A stretch of 64,000 bases of DNA from Protopterus annectens (GCF_019279795.1 NC_056743.1:631646993-631710992); one strand, 5' to 3'. Shown: positions 1 through 11,548, counted from the first letter of the stretch. The notes: generated by a model from the sequence alone, not told the origin. Numbers and translations: made by a program.

Positions 1-122
1 CGTATTAACTAAATATGTTTTTTTCTTTGAGGGTCAACCATATTGGCAAACAAGGGGTACGGCCATGGGGGCATCTTTTGCCCCAATTTATGCAGATCTC
101 TTCATGGGTTTTTTTGAGAAAA

Positions 123-179
<57 letters not shown>

Positions 180-1127
180 GACATTTGTAATAACAAATAT
201 TTGGCTGAATTGGACATTTGGTGGAGATATTTAGATGATTGTTGGATGGTGTGGCAGGGTGATTTGCTTTTGGCTCAGGAGTTTGTCAAATATCTGAACA
301 ATAATCCCTGGGGTATTTATTTTACCTTGGATATGCAATACCAAGAGATTGTTTTTCTGGATGTCATGATAACTCGACAAACTGATCAAACTCTGGCCAT
401 AAGAGTGCATAGGAAATTTCCACAGTATAATACTCTTTTACATGCCTCTAGCAATCATCCCCGTCACATAATCAACAACATCCCCAAATCCCAATTTATA
501 CGTAGCAAATGTATTTGCTCACCTGCCAAATCCAATGAAGAATGTCAACAGGATCTTTGTGATTGATTTATATACAAAGGATATAATAGACCTCATATCT
601 ATCAAGCTATCAATGAGGGCAAACACATGCCGTGGTCACAGCTCTTACAATATAAAAATGAACAAGGGACCCCCAATAGTTCCAGAACCCAACCCATCAG
701 ATTTACAACCACTTTTGGGAGTAATTCATCCTCATTTAGGGAAATAGTTAATAACCATTGGGGAATATTATGGGCACGTGAATTTTTGTCTGAGATCCTA
801 CCTGAAAAATGTGCATTTTCATATCGCAGGGGCCGGACGATTAATTCATATTTGACACATTATAAGAAACTTCATCCAACAACATCTGTACAGACCACAC
901 TATTTGGGGACCTATTAATTGGTTCATTCCCTTGGGGTCATTATAGTGCTTGTAGACATATGGCCAAGAGTAAGGAATTCAGCAGTGCCAATACTTCACG
1001 GATATTTCAGATTAGGGTGTTTGGCAATTGTAGTACAGATTGGGTGGTATATTTAGCCAACTGCACGTGCTTTTCATTTTATGTAGGTCAAACCTCCAGA
1101 CCACTGAGATTCCGAATCAGTGAACAC
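1..1127 (+). pseudogene. PLE-D, 5' segment: Penelope-type RT C-terminus and start of GIY-YIG endonuclease (cut by hAT insertion)
   Basis: This is part of a Penelope-like retroelement ORF2 that begins outside the window. The RT region shows the KQG-AMGASFAPIYADLF motif (about 50-110, with a one-base shift), the catalytic YLDD at 228-239, and the FLDV block. A frameshift near 560 separates the RT from the linker and endonuclease part. That part includes the GIY-YIG pattern, seen as VVYLANC and FYVGQTSR at about 1045-1105. The protein is closest to ORF2 of the element at 42147-47902. It stops at the codons for SEH, where a hAT element sits; the reading continues at 9477 with LSAIRTKKIANALYKH. 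A (TA)n tract has expanded inside the RT. The copy is dead. Assignment to PLE rests on the combination of Penelope-type RT and GIY-YIG domains. Confidence 0.93.
127..178. repeat. (TA)n microsatellite inside the RT of PLE-D
   Basis: A pure TA tract of about 52 bp sits between the codons for the LFM(G/A) block and the YDICNN block of the PLE RT. The related intact copy at 46490-46510 carries a short natural TA run (ataatatatatatg) at the same point, which is a likely seed for the expansion. Confidence 0.95.
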
Positions 1128-2931
1128 CAGTGGTGGCTGGTGGCTTCAAATCAAAGGGGGGCTGCAGGAGACAGCTGAATGGGTGGGGTCAATGGGAAGG
1201 GGTGTGGCCAACTAGAAAGGGGAGGGGCTATGCTGAAAACCACAACAACTAACTAAATACACTGCCCTGGGTACCAAACCGTCATTATGAGAGTCCAATC
1301 AAGACAAAATGAAATGCAGAAGAATAAAAAAATAAAAATATTTCGATGCATTGGCTGCATGACAGCTTACATAATATCTAGATGGTAACAAAAAGGTTGT
1401 GAGGCATGAAAAAATAAATTACTTTTTAAATACATTAATGGAATGCCAGTCAAAATCAAGTATAAGAAAAACAAGCAGCACTCAACTCAAACCACTTCTT
1501 GCACTGCAGTTCTAATTATAATTTATATTCAGCTTTAAATTAACCACAAAAGGAAAATCCAGTTCCCAATGTAAAATAACAAAACAAAACAGCAAACCTC
1601 TATTTCCAAAGTAAAACAGCTTTTCAGCTCATAAAGTAGTATGTTGCAAAGTAAAGCAAGTGTAGCTGGTTCTTCAACCCAAAAGAATCGCACAAAAGTA
1701 TAATCCAAGCGAGAACTTTAATAGCAAGCTAGAGTTAAGCGCTTTCACCAAATGGCTTTCAAAACTTCAACAACTGCCATTAAAACAAAGCATTTAAATA
1801 TACAATGGAAGAAGTTCATTGGTGCACATGACATAGTTAATTGACTTAAACTCTAGTTCATTTACATATATACAGAAATCCTTCTGATATACTTCTAAAA
1901 TACATTTAAAAAGCTAAGATAGTTTATTCATCATAATACAGAAGGACATAGTATAAATACACATCTATGACCTAAAACAAATGTAAAATAAGATAGTGAA
2001 ATGTTATAAAAAGTTATAAAACATCCATAGTGTAGCATGAAGAGGAAAGGGTAAAATACGATTGATTCAAGTGTAACTATATAAAAATGCTCCATAAAAG
2101 TCTATATAAGTCTATATGTGCAACAGGGTTCAGATACATGATAGTACATGAATTAAAAAGTAGTGCAGGTAGGTATGTGTATAAAAACGGGGGGGGGCAA
2201 CTAAGTGTGTAATCTAAAAACATTTGCTTACACAGTAAAGGTAAAACCTGAACTCCATCAATGACACCAGGAAAATGTCTGCTCAGAGGGGGACAATCCA
2301 CCTCAGTAGACAATGGTGACACAGGTAGGCGTGTGTATGGGAAGGGAGAAATAACTAAGTAGGGGTCTAAAACCCTTTTCTTACGTAGTAATGGTTTAAC
2401 CTGGACTCTATCATTGACACCAGGGAATTTGTCCGCTCTAAGGCGGACAATCCATCTCAGTTCACATTCAATAAATGTGAATCAACATCTCCACCTCTGA
2501 GATTAGGTTCAACTTGTTGTAGTACACTAAAGTTAAAGTAATGGTCAGGTCCTGTATTTCTAACATGTCTGGCAAGTGCATTATGATCAGATGCTATCCT
2601 AATGTTGTAAACATGTTCTCTTATCGTTCTCTAAGTTGTCTGCAAGTCTTGCCTACATAAAATACCGGACAAGAGACACACTTAGCAATATATACAACAT
2701 TATTGCTGGTGCAATTGGTGCCAGTATTAAAGTAAAAAAATTTTGTGTTGTCGGATGTTTAAAAGTGTCACTGTTGTCTATATATTGACATTGATTACAA
2801 TTTTGACAGGATATTGTATTATGGTCAGATCTTGGTTTCTGGTAACCATGTTCTACTAAAGGCGATGGCATAAGGTCCTTTTAGATTGGGTTTATTCTTA
2901 TAGACAAACCTTGGATTATCACCTACTACTT

Positions 2932-3420
2932 CTAAGATTTGGTCATCCAATCCAAGGATTCCCAATGTCTATGTACTATCTCCTTGATCTTGTCAACATC
3001 TCTAGAGTAAAATAAGGACAACTTAACATTATCACCCCTACTGATAGCTGGTACTGCTTCAGATGCTTCTTTCCTTGAAAAATAAGGTTTAGCCACTGTG
3101 TCTCTCAACTTGTCAACCTGATTCCTATTCCTATCTATGTCTCTCATCACATATTTACGTTCCAAAAATCTATTTGTAAGTGATTCAATCTCTTTGGAAT
3201 GTCCTGAGGGGCATGGGTTCAACCTTGATGCTCGCATAAACTGCCCTTTCATAATGTTCTCAAAAACATATCTGGGGTGCATACTATGTCGATGCAACAG
3301 TGTATTCCTAAAACAGGATTTCCTATACACTGATGTATTTAATAAACCACTAGGTAATCTATTTATGCGGACATCTAGAAATGATATTTCAATACTGGAA
3401 TAATTAATAGTAAATTTCAA
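2932..3420 (-). pseudogene. PLE-A left arm: RT C-terminal fragment
   Basis: An open 162-residue stretch encodes the end of a Penelope-type RT and the linker to the endonuclease. It includes ISFLDVRI, the YRKS..RNTLLH block and HSMHPRYVF. These align with the matching blocks of the PLE at 17830-20238 (HFLDLKL, NTLLRFESMHPRY). The catalytic part of the RT is absent because this arm is truncated at the head-to-head junction near 3441. The endonuclease part follows downstream on the minus strand (about 2880-2400) but is broken into short frames. Confidence 0.85.
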
Positions 3421-3455
3421 GAAATCCTTTAGTCCATTAAGATAGCAAACAGTTT

Positions 3456-3782
3456 TTGCTTGACTTATATGAGTTTACTGCTACACTGAAAGATAGGGAA
3501 CCATTTTTACTGGTTACACTTGACGTTACTAGTCTCTTCACTATGATTCCTAACCAAGAAGGTATGTTAATGTTTCAAAGATATATTCGTAGTAAATCTA
3601 ATTTTGAAGAAGGGACAGTGGACCTACTTTCGTTATTTTTAGAGATTGTTCTTGAGAACAATATGTTTATTTTTGGAAAGGAGATCTATATACAGAAAGA
3701 TGGCGTAGCTATGGGCACTTCATGTGCCAATAGCTACGCCAACGTGATGGCAGACTGGGAGGAGAATTTCTTTTTCCGTTAA
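3456..3782 (+). pseudogene. PLE-A right arm: RT fragment with motif A and motif B region
   Basis: The frame encodes LVTLDVTSLFTMIPN (RT motif A with the catalytic Asp) and QKDGVAMGTSCANSYANVM (motif B region), typical of Penelope-type RTs. A frameshift follows, then RRFVDDLFYLW (catalytic DD) can be read in another frame at about 3810-3845. This is the 5'-most part present; the N-terminal third of ORF2 is missing. It is a non-functional copy. Confidence 0.87.
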
Positions 3783-4548
3783 CTTTATTCCAGAAATATG
3801 TGGGTTACTACAGACGGTTCGTAGATGACCTCTTTTATCTGGAAAGGAGATGAAGCATCCCTTCTGGAATTCTTTGATTCCATTAATGGACTAACGGATT
3901 TCTTGAAATTTACTATTAATTATTCCAGTATTGAAATATCATTTCTAGATGTCCATAAATAGATTACCTAGTGGTTTATTAAATACATCAGTGTATAGGA
4001 AACCCTGTTTTAGGAATACACTGTTGCATCGACATAGTATGCACCCCAGATATGTTTTGAGAACATTATGAAAGGGCAGTTTATGCGAGCATCAAGGTTG
4101 AACCCATGCCCTCAGGACATTCCAAAGAGATTGAATCACTTACAAATAGATTTTTGGAACGTAAATATGTGATGAGAGACATAGATAGGAATAGGAATCA
4201 GGTTGACAAGTTGAGAGACACAGTGGCTAAACCTTATTTTTCAAGGAAAGAAGCATCTGAAGCAGTACCAGCTATCAGTAGGGGTGATAATGTTAAGTTG
4301 TCCTTATTTTACTCTAGAGATGTTGACAAGATCAAGGAGATAGTACATAGACATTGGGAATCCTTGGATTGGATGACCAAATCTTAGAAGTAGTAGGTGA
4401 TAATCCAAGGTTTGTCTATAAGAATAAACCCAATCTAAAAGGACCTTATGCCATCGCCCTTTAGTAGAACATGGTTACCAGAAACCAAGATCTGACCATA
4501 ATACAATATCCTGTCAAAATTGTAATCAATGTCAATATATAGACAACA

Positions 4549-4968
4549 GTGACACTTTTAAACATCCGACAACACAAAAATTTTTACTTTAATACTGGCA
4601 CCAATTGCACCAGCAATAATGTTGTATATATTGCTAAGTGTGTCTCTTGTCCGGTATTTTATGTAGGCAAGACTTGCAGACAACTTAGAGAACGTATAAG
4701 AGAACATGTTTACAACATTAGGATAGCATCTGATCATAATGCACTTGCCAGACATGTTAGAAATACAGGACCTGACCATTACTTTAACTTTAGTGTACTA
4801 CAACAAGTTGAACCTAATCTCAGAGGTGGAGATGTTGATTCACATTTATTGGAATGTGAACTGAGATGGATTGTCCGCCTTAGAGCGGACAAATTCCCTG
4901 GTGTCAATGATAGAGTCCAGGTTAAACCATTACTACGTAAGAAAAGGGTTCTTAGACCCCCTCCTTAG
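4549..4968 (+). pseudogene. PLE-A right arm: GIY-YIG endonuclease fragment
   Basis: The frame of about 139 codons contains VVYIAKC..CPVFYVGKTCRQLRERIREH, the GIY-YIG core with its Arg and His, and further on LECELRWIVRLRADKFPG with the conserved Glu. This is the C-terminal endonuclease that PLEs use for target cleavage. An upstream frame at 4106-4387 carries the linker. The same region is present in inverted orientation at about 2400-2700. Confidence 0.88.
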
Positions 4969-7214
4969 CTATTTCTCCTTCCCATACACACGCCTACCTG
5001 TGTCACCATTGTCTACTGAGGTGGATTGTCCCCCTCTCTGAGCAGACATTTTCCTGGTGTCATTGATGGAGTTCAGGTTTTACCTTTTACTGTGTAAGCA
5101 AATGTTTTAGATTACACACTTAGTTGCCTTTTTATACACATACCTACCTGCACTACTTTTTAATTCATGTACTATCATGTATCTGAACCCTGTTGCACAT
5201 ATAGACTTATATAGACTTTTATGGAGCATTTTATATAGTTACACTTGAATCAATCGTATTTTACCCCTTTTCCTCTTCATGCTACACTATGGATGTTTTA
5301 TAACCTTTTATAACATTTCACTATCTTATTTTACATTTGTTTTAGGTCATAGATGTGTATTTATACTATGTGCTTCTGTATTATGATGAATAAACTATCT
5401 TAGCTTTTTAAATGTATTTTAGAAGTATATCAGAAGGATTTCTGTATATATGTAAATGAACTAGAGTTTAAGTCAATTAACTATGTCATGTGCACCAATG
5501 AACTTCTTCCATTGTATATTTAAATGCTTTGTTTTTAATGGCAGTTGTTGAAGTTTTGAAAGCCATTTGGTGTAACTCTAGCTAGCTATTAAAGTTCTCG
5601 TTTGGATTATACTGTTGTGCGATTCTGTTTGGGTTGAAGAACCAGCTACACTTGCTTTACTTTGCAACATACTACTTTTATGAGCTGAAAAAGCTGTTTT
5701 ACTTTGGAAATAGAGGTTTGCTGTTTTTGTTTTTGTTATTTTACATTGGGAACTGGATTTTTTACTGCAAAGCCATTTCTCCTTTTGTGGTTAATTTATT
5801 TATGATACACTGTCGTCTGAATTAGGAGCGTTTACCTTTTACTGCAAGCAACTTGTTGCCTGGTTTTATTATATTCAGCTTTATTAAAGTACCAAGTAAC
5901 ATGCTGAAAGTAGAAATCTCTGATGCCCCCACTTGTAACAATGTTTCTTACCCAAAAAAAAGACCTGCTGCCTGACAACTATCTACTTGTTTCATGGGAA
6001 AAACATGATCAAAGTAAAAAATGAAAAGCAAACAAGAAATAAGCTCAAGATACATTGCTTAAAATGCTTACTGTACAGGTTATGGACCACATGATTGGCA
6101 TTCTGTTTAGTTTACGGGTAAAGCCTGCAGAGATGACTGGAAGTCTCCACGTGTAATGAGCTTCTTAAAATAATGTAATCCTGTCCTTTATTACAAATGC
6201 TGTCATATGCATTTCAATACCCAAGGCTTATACATTATCTAGTTAAGTATTCTCTACATGGCAACAACAGAAAGGCTTTCAATGTTGGCAATTCTTTAAC
6301 AGTATGCTTATTAAAGCTTACTTGCATCTTACGATCTCAGCCAAGCTTACCTGATGGTCATTAAAGTATTGCTACTTAAACACAGAGCAACAGGCACTTT
6401 GAGTAATAAGCATAAATCAACAGTACATAAAATATGACAGAAACCAGACCATTCTGCAAAAATCAAGGACAGATGAAAAGCCACTCTAGTACTTGTGTCT
6501 ACCTTGAATGGGGGAGTCTGCACATTTACACTGCATAACTACTCCTTGCCTTGCTTCGACACATCCAGAGTCACTACATGGGGGAGTGGGGTGCAACAAA
6601 TATGTCACAATTTGAAATGTCTCCGGATGACTGTGATGGCCCTGACACATTTGTCATACCTCTCAATCTCAGAGCAAGAAATCTGGACAAAGCCATACAT
6701 AGAAGTGGGACAAAGGCCCAAAAATAAGGACAATTTTTAAATATTGCTCTTATAAACTTAGAAAGATAATAGAATAGGTCTTGCATCAGTATGAATTTTC
6801 TGAATGGTATGAAATCTGAAACTCAAATGGCTGTCATTATTTTCTAACTTCAGTCTTTAATGATATGTCACTAATTTGCCACATAAAAAACACAATTTTA
6901 CCAAAAATGGATCAAAATGTGAAAGTTTTATTTTGCATTTTACAGCACAAACACTAAGACATATGCTAAACAAACTTAGCATTAAAACTTCTCTGCCCTT
7001 GAAACTCACATTCATTGAAACAGCATTGAAACCCACATTCAAAGAAAATACATTTCGCCAGTGGCAGATAAAGATTAATTCTGGGCTGTTTTCAAATCAT
7101 AGGCCCCTTGCATATGAAACATACATGTGCTCTTTGATACACCTTCCTATTGCTTTAAACATTTTCCAGTAAACATCCAAAAAGTGTTGAGCATTCATGG
7201 GACTACCACGGCAA

Positions 7215-7275
7215 TGAGAAATAAAAGAACTTTAAAAACAAATGAGAAATAAAAGAGCTTTAAAAACAAATGAGA
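7215..7275. repeat. Tandem duplication, 33-bp unit
   Basis: The unit aaatgagaaataaaagagct plus flanking bases occurs twice in a row with one difference. Confidence 0.85.
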
Positions 7276-7433
7276 TTATTAACTTCATATTTTGTGGCTT
7301 ACACACGGGACTTATATTCCTACGGAGCTACTACATTCTGATTTTCCAGTAAACAATGAAACAAAACACATGCACCAATAATGACAAAACTGCCCAATTC
7401 AGAACATTTCCATCATAAAAGTCTACTCAAACT

Positions 7434-7552
7434 TCTACAGTCCACCATTATCAGTAAATATACACAATTCCACAGTACAATTCTACAGTCCACCATTATC
7501 AGTAAATATGCACAATTCTGCAGTCCACCATTATCAGTAAATATGCACAATC
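7434..7552. repeat. Three tandem units of about 36-50 bp
   Basis: The phrase cagtccaccattatcagtaa followed by atatgcacaat occurs three times with small differences. It is absent as an array in the related copy at 59.1 kb, which has a single unit, so the expansion is local. Confidence 0.85.
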
Positions 7553-7659
7553 TCTAAGTAAAAAAGTCATTAAATAATTCCACATTAAATAAATCTGTAA
7601 CTAATGAAGAGGTTGCTATTAGCAAACACCGTTATATTTCATGCTTTGAGATGGTCTGC

Positions 7660-7978
7660 ATAGGAGAAGTTGCTTATACCATGTATTATTTGTGAGGAAC
7701 CTCTGTTGACTCTCCAGTTATTGGATATACCTGGTCAGGTGCATATTGAAGGGGGTGTTGTATTCTGTGGCTCATCTAATGAGGGATGAGTATAATGGTA
7801 CAATGACATCCCCAACCCTAGATGGCATATACTTATAAATTGTGCAAAATAAAAACAACTTCCTTCCTGCAGTAGATACATGATGGTCAAAGCCAGGTAA
7901 TTGAATGTGCTCCCAAGTTTTAGACCATGACTTAGGTCTTGGGAGATTCAATGACTGTGCCAAATTTGCAATTGTCAC
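7660..7978 (-). pseudogene. Possible LINE RT 3'-terminal fragment
   Basis: A minus-strand open stretch (7772-7978) reads LPGFDHHVSTAGRKLFLFCTIYKYM and so on, and further frames follow to about 7660. The spacing of basic and aromatic residues resembles the region after the RT in Jockey/CR1-type LINEs. No catalytic motif is present, so the assignment is weak. Confidence 0.35.
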
Positions 7979-8430
7979 AATATACCTGAGTTAATTGTTT
8001 TTTTTTTTTTTTAAGTTGTGTCTGATTTGTCCATCACTATTTACTATTTTTGTTTTTGTATTGACTGCACGTGGTTTATTTTCTCTTGAGAACAATATTT
8101 TATGCCAGCTACTAAGCATCTTTCATGATATTATAAGTGACAGTCTATATATTACATTTTACTTCATTGTATCATATAAAAAGACCTATTGCCAGGATTT
8201 TTTCTTCCTAACTTCCATTGAAATATCAGAACCTGGTCCATTTTCAGTCAGCCTATTTAACAAATACTAAATAAATACATAAGATGTAGAAATAAAATAA
8301 TGGTCAAATGTTTGCATATCAACAGGCAACATGAAGAGAGAATTATTGTGACATTTGCATATCTCAGAGAACCGCTATCTTTTAATTTAGCAAGAATTCT
8401 ATTCATCTGTTTCAGTAGTCCAATGCAAAT

Positions 8431-8471
8431 ATAAAATTCAGTTGCCTAGGATCTCTAAAGAGGGCTGGCAT
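8431..8471 (+). repeat. 41-bp exact copy of a PLE-D coding segment inside the hAT
   Basis: The 41 bases here are identical to 9567-9607, where they encode part of the PLE-D endonuclease (KIQLPRISKEGWH). The flanks share nothing. See also the corresponding finding. Confidence 0.9.
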
Positions 8472-8989
8472 TACAGTCAACATGAAATAACCAAAACAAA
8501 TTTATGTTATTCAGAAAGGGTAGCACTGTTGCTAACTACCACACATCAGCATGTTTAATTCTCCATTTCTCTCCAAATTTTCCTATAATGCAGCTACAAT
8601 CATCTAAGCAGATATACAACTTTACTTAACCGTTAGACTAGACACTAGAATACACATTCTAAGGGCTGTAGCACACAAATATAACTAAGCTACACAAAAT
8701 ATTCATAATAAGCACCGGCATCTTCAAACTTGTTATAAAATCGATCACCAATACCTAACATCTAAAGCAGTTATCAATTGACATTAGGACTGTAGCCTCT
8801 AATATTTCCCTGCCGTTTAGCTTGCCCTTAGTTTACCCTTCCTACTTACCTGGTATACTTCTGCACCTTCACTCTATTCTTCTTCTTCTAACTTCTTTCT
8901 TCTTCTACTATTTCTTTCTTCTGTTCTTCAGCAAAATAAAAAAAAAAAATCCAATGGCAAATTAATAAGTATCGGATTCGGCGCCGGCA

Positions 8990-9330
8990 TTAAAATCCTT
9001 CCTGTGTGATTGACTCAGTCACAATCGATTCAATCCCACAACTGGCTTACTGTTTGATTATCACTCTTTTCCCAGCACATAAAGCCAGGGAAGAGAGTGA
9101 CAACCAATCAGCAGCCTTTAGCCCAGTAAGCACGTCATGTACGTGCCTGCGGATGTTGCAGTCCGAGACCCTTCCAATTCTATGTGGTTTAGAACCGCAT
9201 AGACTGCTGGGCATCACAATGATGTCTTAATAAGTCCCCCGGTCTGCAATGAAAACAAAATAAAAATCTTTATTTAAAACCGCCGCAACCCGAGGCGGTT
9301 AAAGTGCGCATGCGCGTACTTCCGAGTCAC
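8990..9330. promoter_or_regulatory. CpG-rich promoter-like segment near the right end of the hAT
   Basis: This stretch is richer in CpG than its AT-rich surroundings. It holds a full NRF1-type palindrome TGCGCATGCGCG (9305-9316), an ETS-type ACTTCCG just after it, a CCAAT box in aaccaatcagcagcc (about 9102) and a perfect short inverted repeat aaccgc..gcggtt (9280-9300). Such clusters mark TATA-less vertebrate promoters. It may have driven the lost hAT transposase toward the interior (minus strand) or may act outward. No transcript evidence is available. Confidence 0.5.
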
Positions 9331-9476
9331 GGATTCGGAGACAAACAGACTGTCACAAAGAAAGAAAGTACTAATTTTTAAAAAGTAAACCAAAAAAAAA
9401 AGGTACATTTTCTTTTTTTTAGCTGAGGGAGCTGCAGTCTGGCAGTGCGATGCCATGAGCCGCCCCTGGTGAACAC

Positions 9477-10040
9477 CTTAGTGCTATTAGAACAAAGAAA
9501 ATAGCTAATGCTTTATATAAACATACTTTAACTCATAAAACAGCACAATTCAATTTGTTATTATTGATAAAATTCAGTTGCCTAGGATCTCTAAAGAGGG
9601 CTGGCATGAGAAGCTTAATAATATGGAATCTCTATGGATCACCAGGTTGGGTGCTTTGTTCAAACCTGGCCTAAATTAATGTTAATATATATTTAATAGC
9701 TACTCATGCTGGCTGTGCAATTGATTTATTAGATTTAGACTTATATATTATTTTGACATGTTTATTTTATTGTTTTGATATTTTGATATATGACTCATGT
9801 TATATTTTTTTGATTTTTTTGAGTTTTTATGTCGACTTTATACAAAGTATATTTTTTGGTGCATAAACCTTTAAAAATTTCCATTATTTAAGGAACATCA
9901 GGATGCACCATTTCCTATACATTCTCTCTTTGCACTGAAGAAGGCTATTGTTAGGCCGAAACCGGTTTGCAATGCTTTGTTTTATCTTGCCACAATAAAA
10001 GACATTTTTCTGCTTGCCTTCAACCTTGTACTGGCTCGTT
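9477..10040 (+). pseudogene. PLE-D, 3' segment: endonuclease C-terminus and 3' tail
   Basis: Reading resumes after the hAT duplication as LSAIRTKKIANALYKH, then KIQLPRISKEGWH and ESLWITRLGALFKPGLN with a stop at about 9678. This is the same C-terminus as the PLE ending at 47640 (KKWIIKLGALFAPGLN). The 3' untranslated part is AT-rich and carries a hammerhead-like fold (9929-9973) and an AATAAA signal (about 9994). It ends near 10040. Together with 1-1127 it forms one interrupted element. Confidence 0.88.
9929..9973 (+). ncRNA. Hammerhead-like three-way junction in PLE-D tail
   Basis: Box 1 is CTGAAGA followed by an extra A. Stem II is GGC(T)A/TAGGCC with one bulge. Box 2 is GAAA, then a minimal stem III AC-CG-GT with cleavage triplet GUU. 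Stem I is TTGCA/TGCAA, five perfect pairs. The order matches a type I hammerhead. The extra A between box 1 and stem II departs from the consensus, so activity is uncertain. Confidence 0.55.
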
Positions 10041-11454
10041 TTGTGTGATGTGATGCATTTGTAATTTGACATGAATGTAGCCAGAGAAGTCATAGGATTT
10101 TAGATACTATGATGAGCATTTTAGAGCCTTTTACCAACTTTTTGATCCAATAATTAGCCTGTGTCAAAGTTCCCTTATTCAGCAGATGGTTTGGAGAGGA
10201 CACCAGGGCAGCTGGATAAATAACAGGCAGAGTCAGGTTGGAGATGCAGATTTCACACAGACTGTATCATAGCCAAGAACTCAACCAGAGAACTAGGCAC
10301 TGCAAGTTGGTAATGCTATTTTTGCACCACTTTGCCAGCAATGAGTTGCTTTTACAAACATCCTACGCAGACTGTCACAGATACACTTATTGTATACAAT
10401 ACTGATGTCTGTCATAGTAAATGAAAGGAGTTATGATCATCATGCTACTTGTACATATTTTGCAACACCTCTCTGTACATGCGTACAGTCATTTTCATCC
10501 ATAGATAGTCCCTACACACATCAGTTACATCTGCTTTACTGACTGTGCACACCTCAGTTTTCTGGTTGTGTTAAAGAAATGACCATAGTATACTAATTAA
10601 GTCGGCATTATGCAAATGCATACTAGTTCTGCAATCCCAGAATAATGAGTTTAACTTCAGTAAATGGCAGCAGGGTTAGTTACTTTCATCCACACACAAA
10701 CCCCTGTTCCCAGTAATTATAGTTAGCATCTTGACTTTGCATGCCTCTGATGTCATATTTTGATAAAAAATAACCACAGTAATATATTTAAACTTTGCAT
10801 CACACAGACAGTAGCTCCATCTGAGTATGATGCAAAAATATATATTAGTCCTATAAAATCGAAGTAATGTCTGCTTAATGTAAGCAAATGACAACAAGAT
10901 CAGCCATTATCACCTACAGAGATCCCCTGTAGCCTATCAATAAAACCACTTTGTTGGCTAAATGCATTCCAAATGGCTGATTTTAGTAAAACTATAATGG
11001 CCACAGTTATGTATTTTAACTTTCTCAAACCAAAGTGTCCATGGTAAAGGATTCTAACTTCCTTCATAGAAATTCTAGTTCTATAAAGACAGAATAATGA
11101 CTGCTCAACTTGATCAAGTTAGAGCAGCAACCATCAGACCCATTTTTACCCACTAACAGACCCCCATATGCAGCAATCATGACCATTTAGCTGACTGATT
11201 ACATCTTAGATATCAGATTGCAAAAAGTGAAAATAAGCATTATTGTCCACAGTAATTTATTTCAACTCCCTTCTGCATCACACACAGATGTGTATAAAGT
11301 CATGGTCACATTATTGTATGTGTATACTTTAGATATTTAATTGTGATCAAAAGAATGAAAAATACATAAAAATGACAATAGTAATGGAGTTCTGTTCAGT
11401 GTTTACAGAAGCAGCATCCCCTACTTCACACAACACGCGTGCATGCACGCACGA
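10041..11454. other. No gene or repeat recognised
   Basis: AT-rich DNA with only short chance frames. No splice-bounded coding stretch or known element is evident. Confidence 0.6.
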
Positions 11455-11474
11455 GCACACACACACACGCACAT

Positions 11475-11542
<68 letters not shown>

Positions 11543-11548
11543 ACACAG
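11455..11548. repeat. (CA)n microsatellite
   Basis: A CA tract with a few GCA interruptions at its left side and a pure run from about 11474. Confidence 0.95.

Larger units (their letters stand above)
1538..5868. mobile_element. PLE-A: palindromic (head-to-head) Penelope-like insertion
   Basis: Two 5'-truncated copies of one PLE family are joined head to head: a minus-strand copy (about 1538-3441) and a plus-strand copy (about 3441-5868). The shared part forms inverted arms of about 1.9 kb (roughly 1538-3441 against 3883-5795). The only unpaired coding part is the RT piece at 3456-3880. The whole lies between 15-bp duplications TTATATTCAGCTTTA (1523-1537 and 5869-5883), so it behaves as one insertion event. 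Both outer ends are 3' tails; the right tail is about 75 bp longer. It sits inside the hAT element and is therefore younger than it. Frameshifts and stops make it inactive. Confidence 0.88.
6660..7650. repeat. Dispersed repeat (part of the hAT interior) also found at 58.73-59.93 kb
   Basis: Two blocks here, A (about 6660-6880) and B (about 6900-7640), recur at 59700-59930 (A) and 58731-59260 (B) in the same orientation but in swapped order. Shared words include cccacattcaaagaaaa and actaatgaagaggttgct. I recognise no protein in either copy. The swap would fit a tandemly arranged repeat of which each locus keeps a different window. Confidence 0.7.
1128..9468. mobile_element. hAT-type DNA transposon inserted in PLE-D, itself carrying nested PLE-A
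   Basis: The left end CAGTGGTGGCTGGTGGCTTC and the reverse complement of the right end, CAGGGGCGGCTCATGGCATC, match at 15 of 20 positions and have the CAG-type termini of hAT elements. The element lies between perfect 8-bp duplications GTGAACAC (1120-1127 and 9469-9476), the duplication size known for hAT. The flanking PLE reading frame resumes exactly after the duplication, which confirms both boundaries. The span is 8.34 kb, but 4.35 kb of it is the later PLE-A insertion plus its duplicated target, so the hAT was about 4.0 kb. I could not recognise a hAT transposase, so it looks non-autonomous or decayed. Its right part contains a CpG-rich promoter-like segment. Confidence 0.88.
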
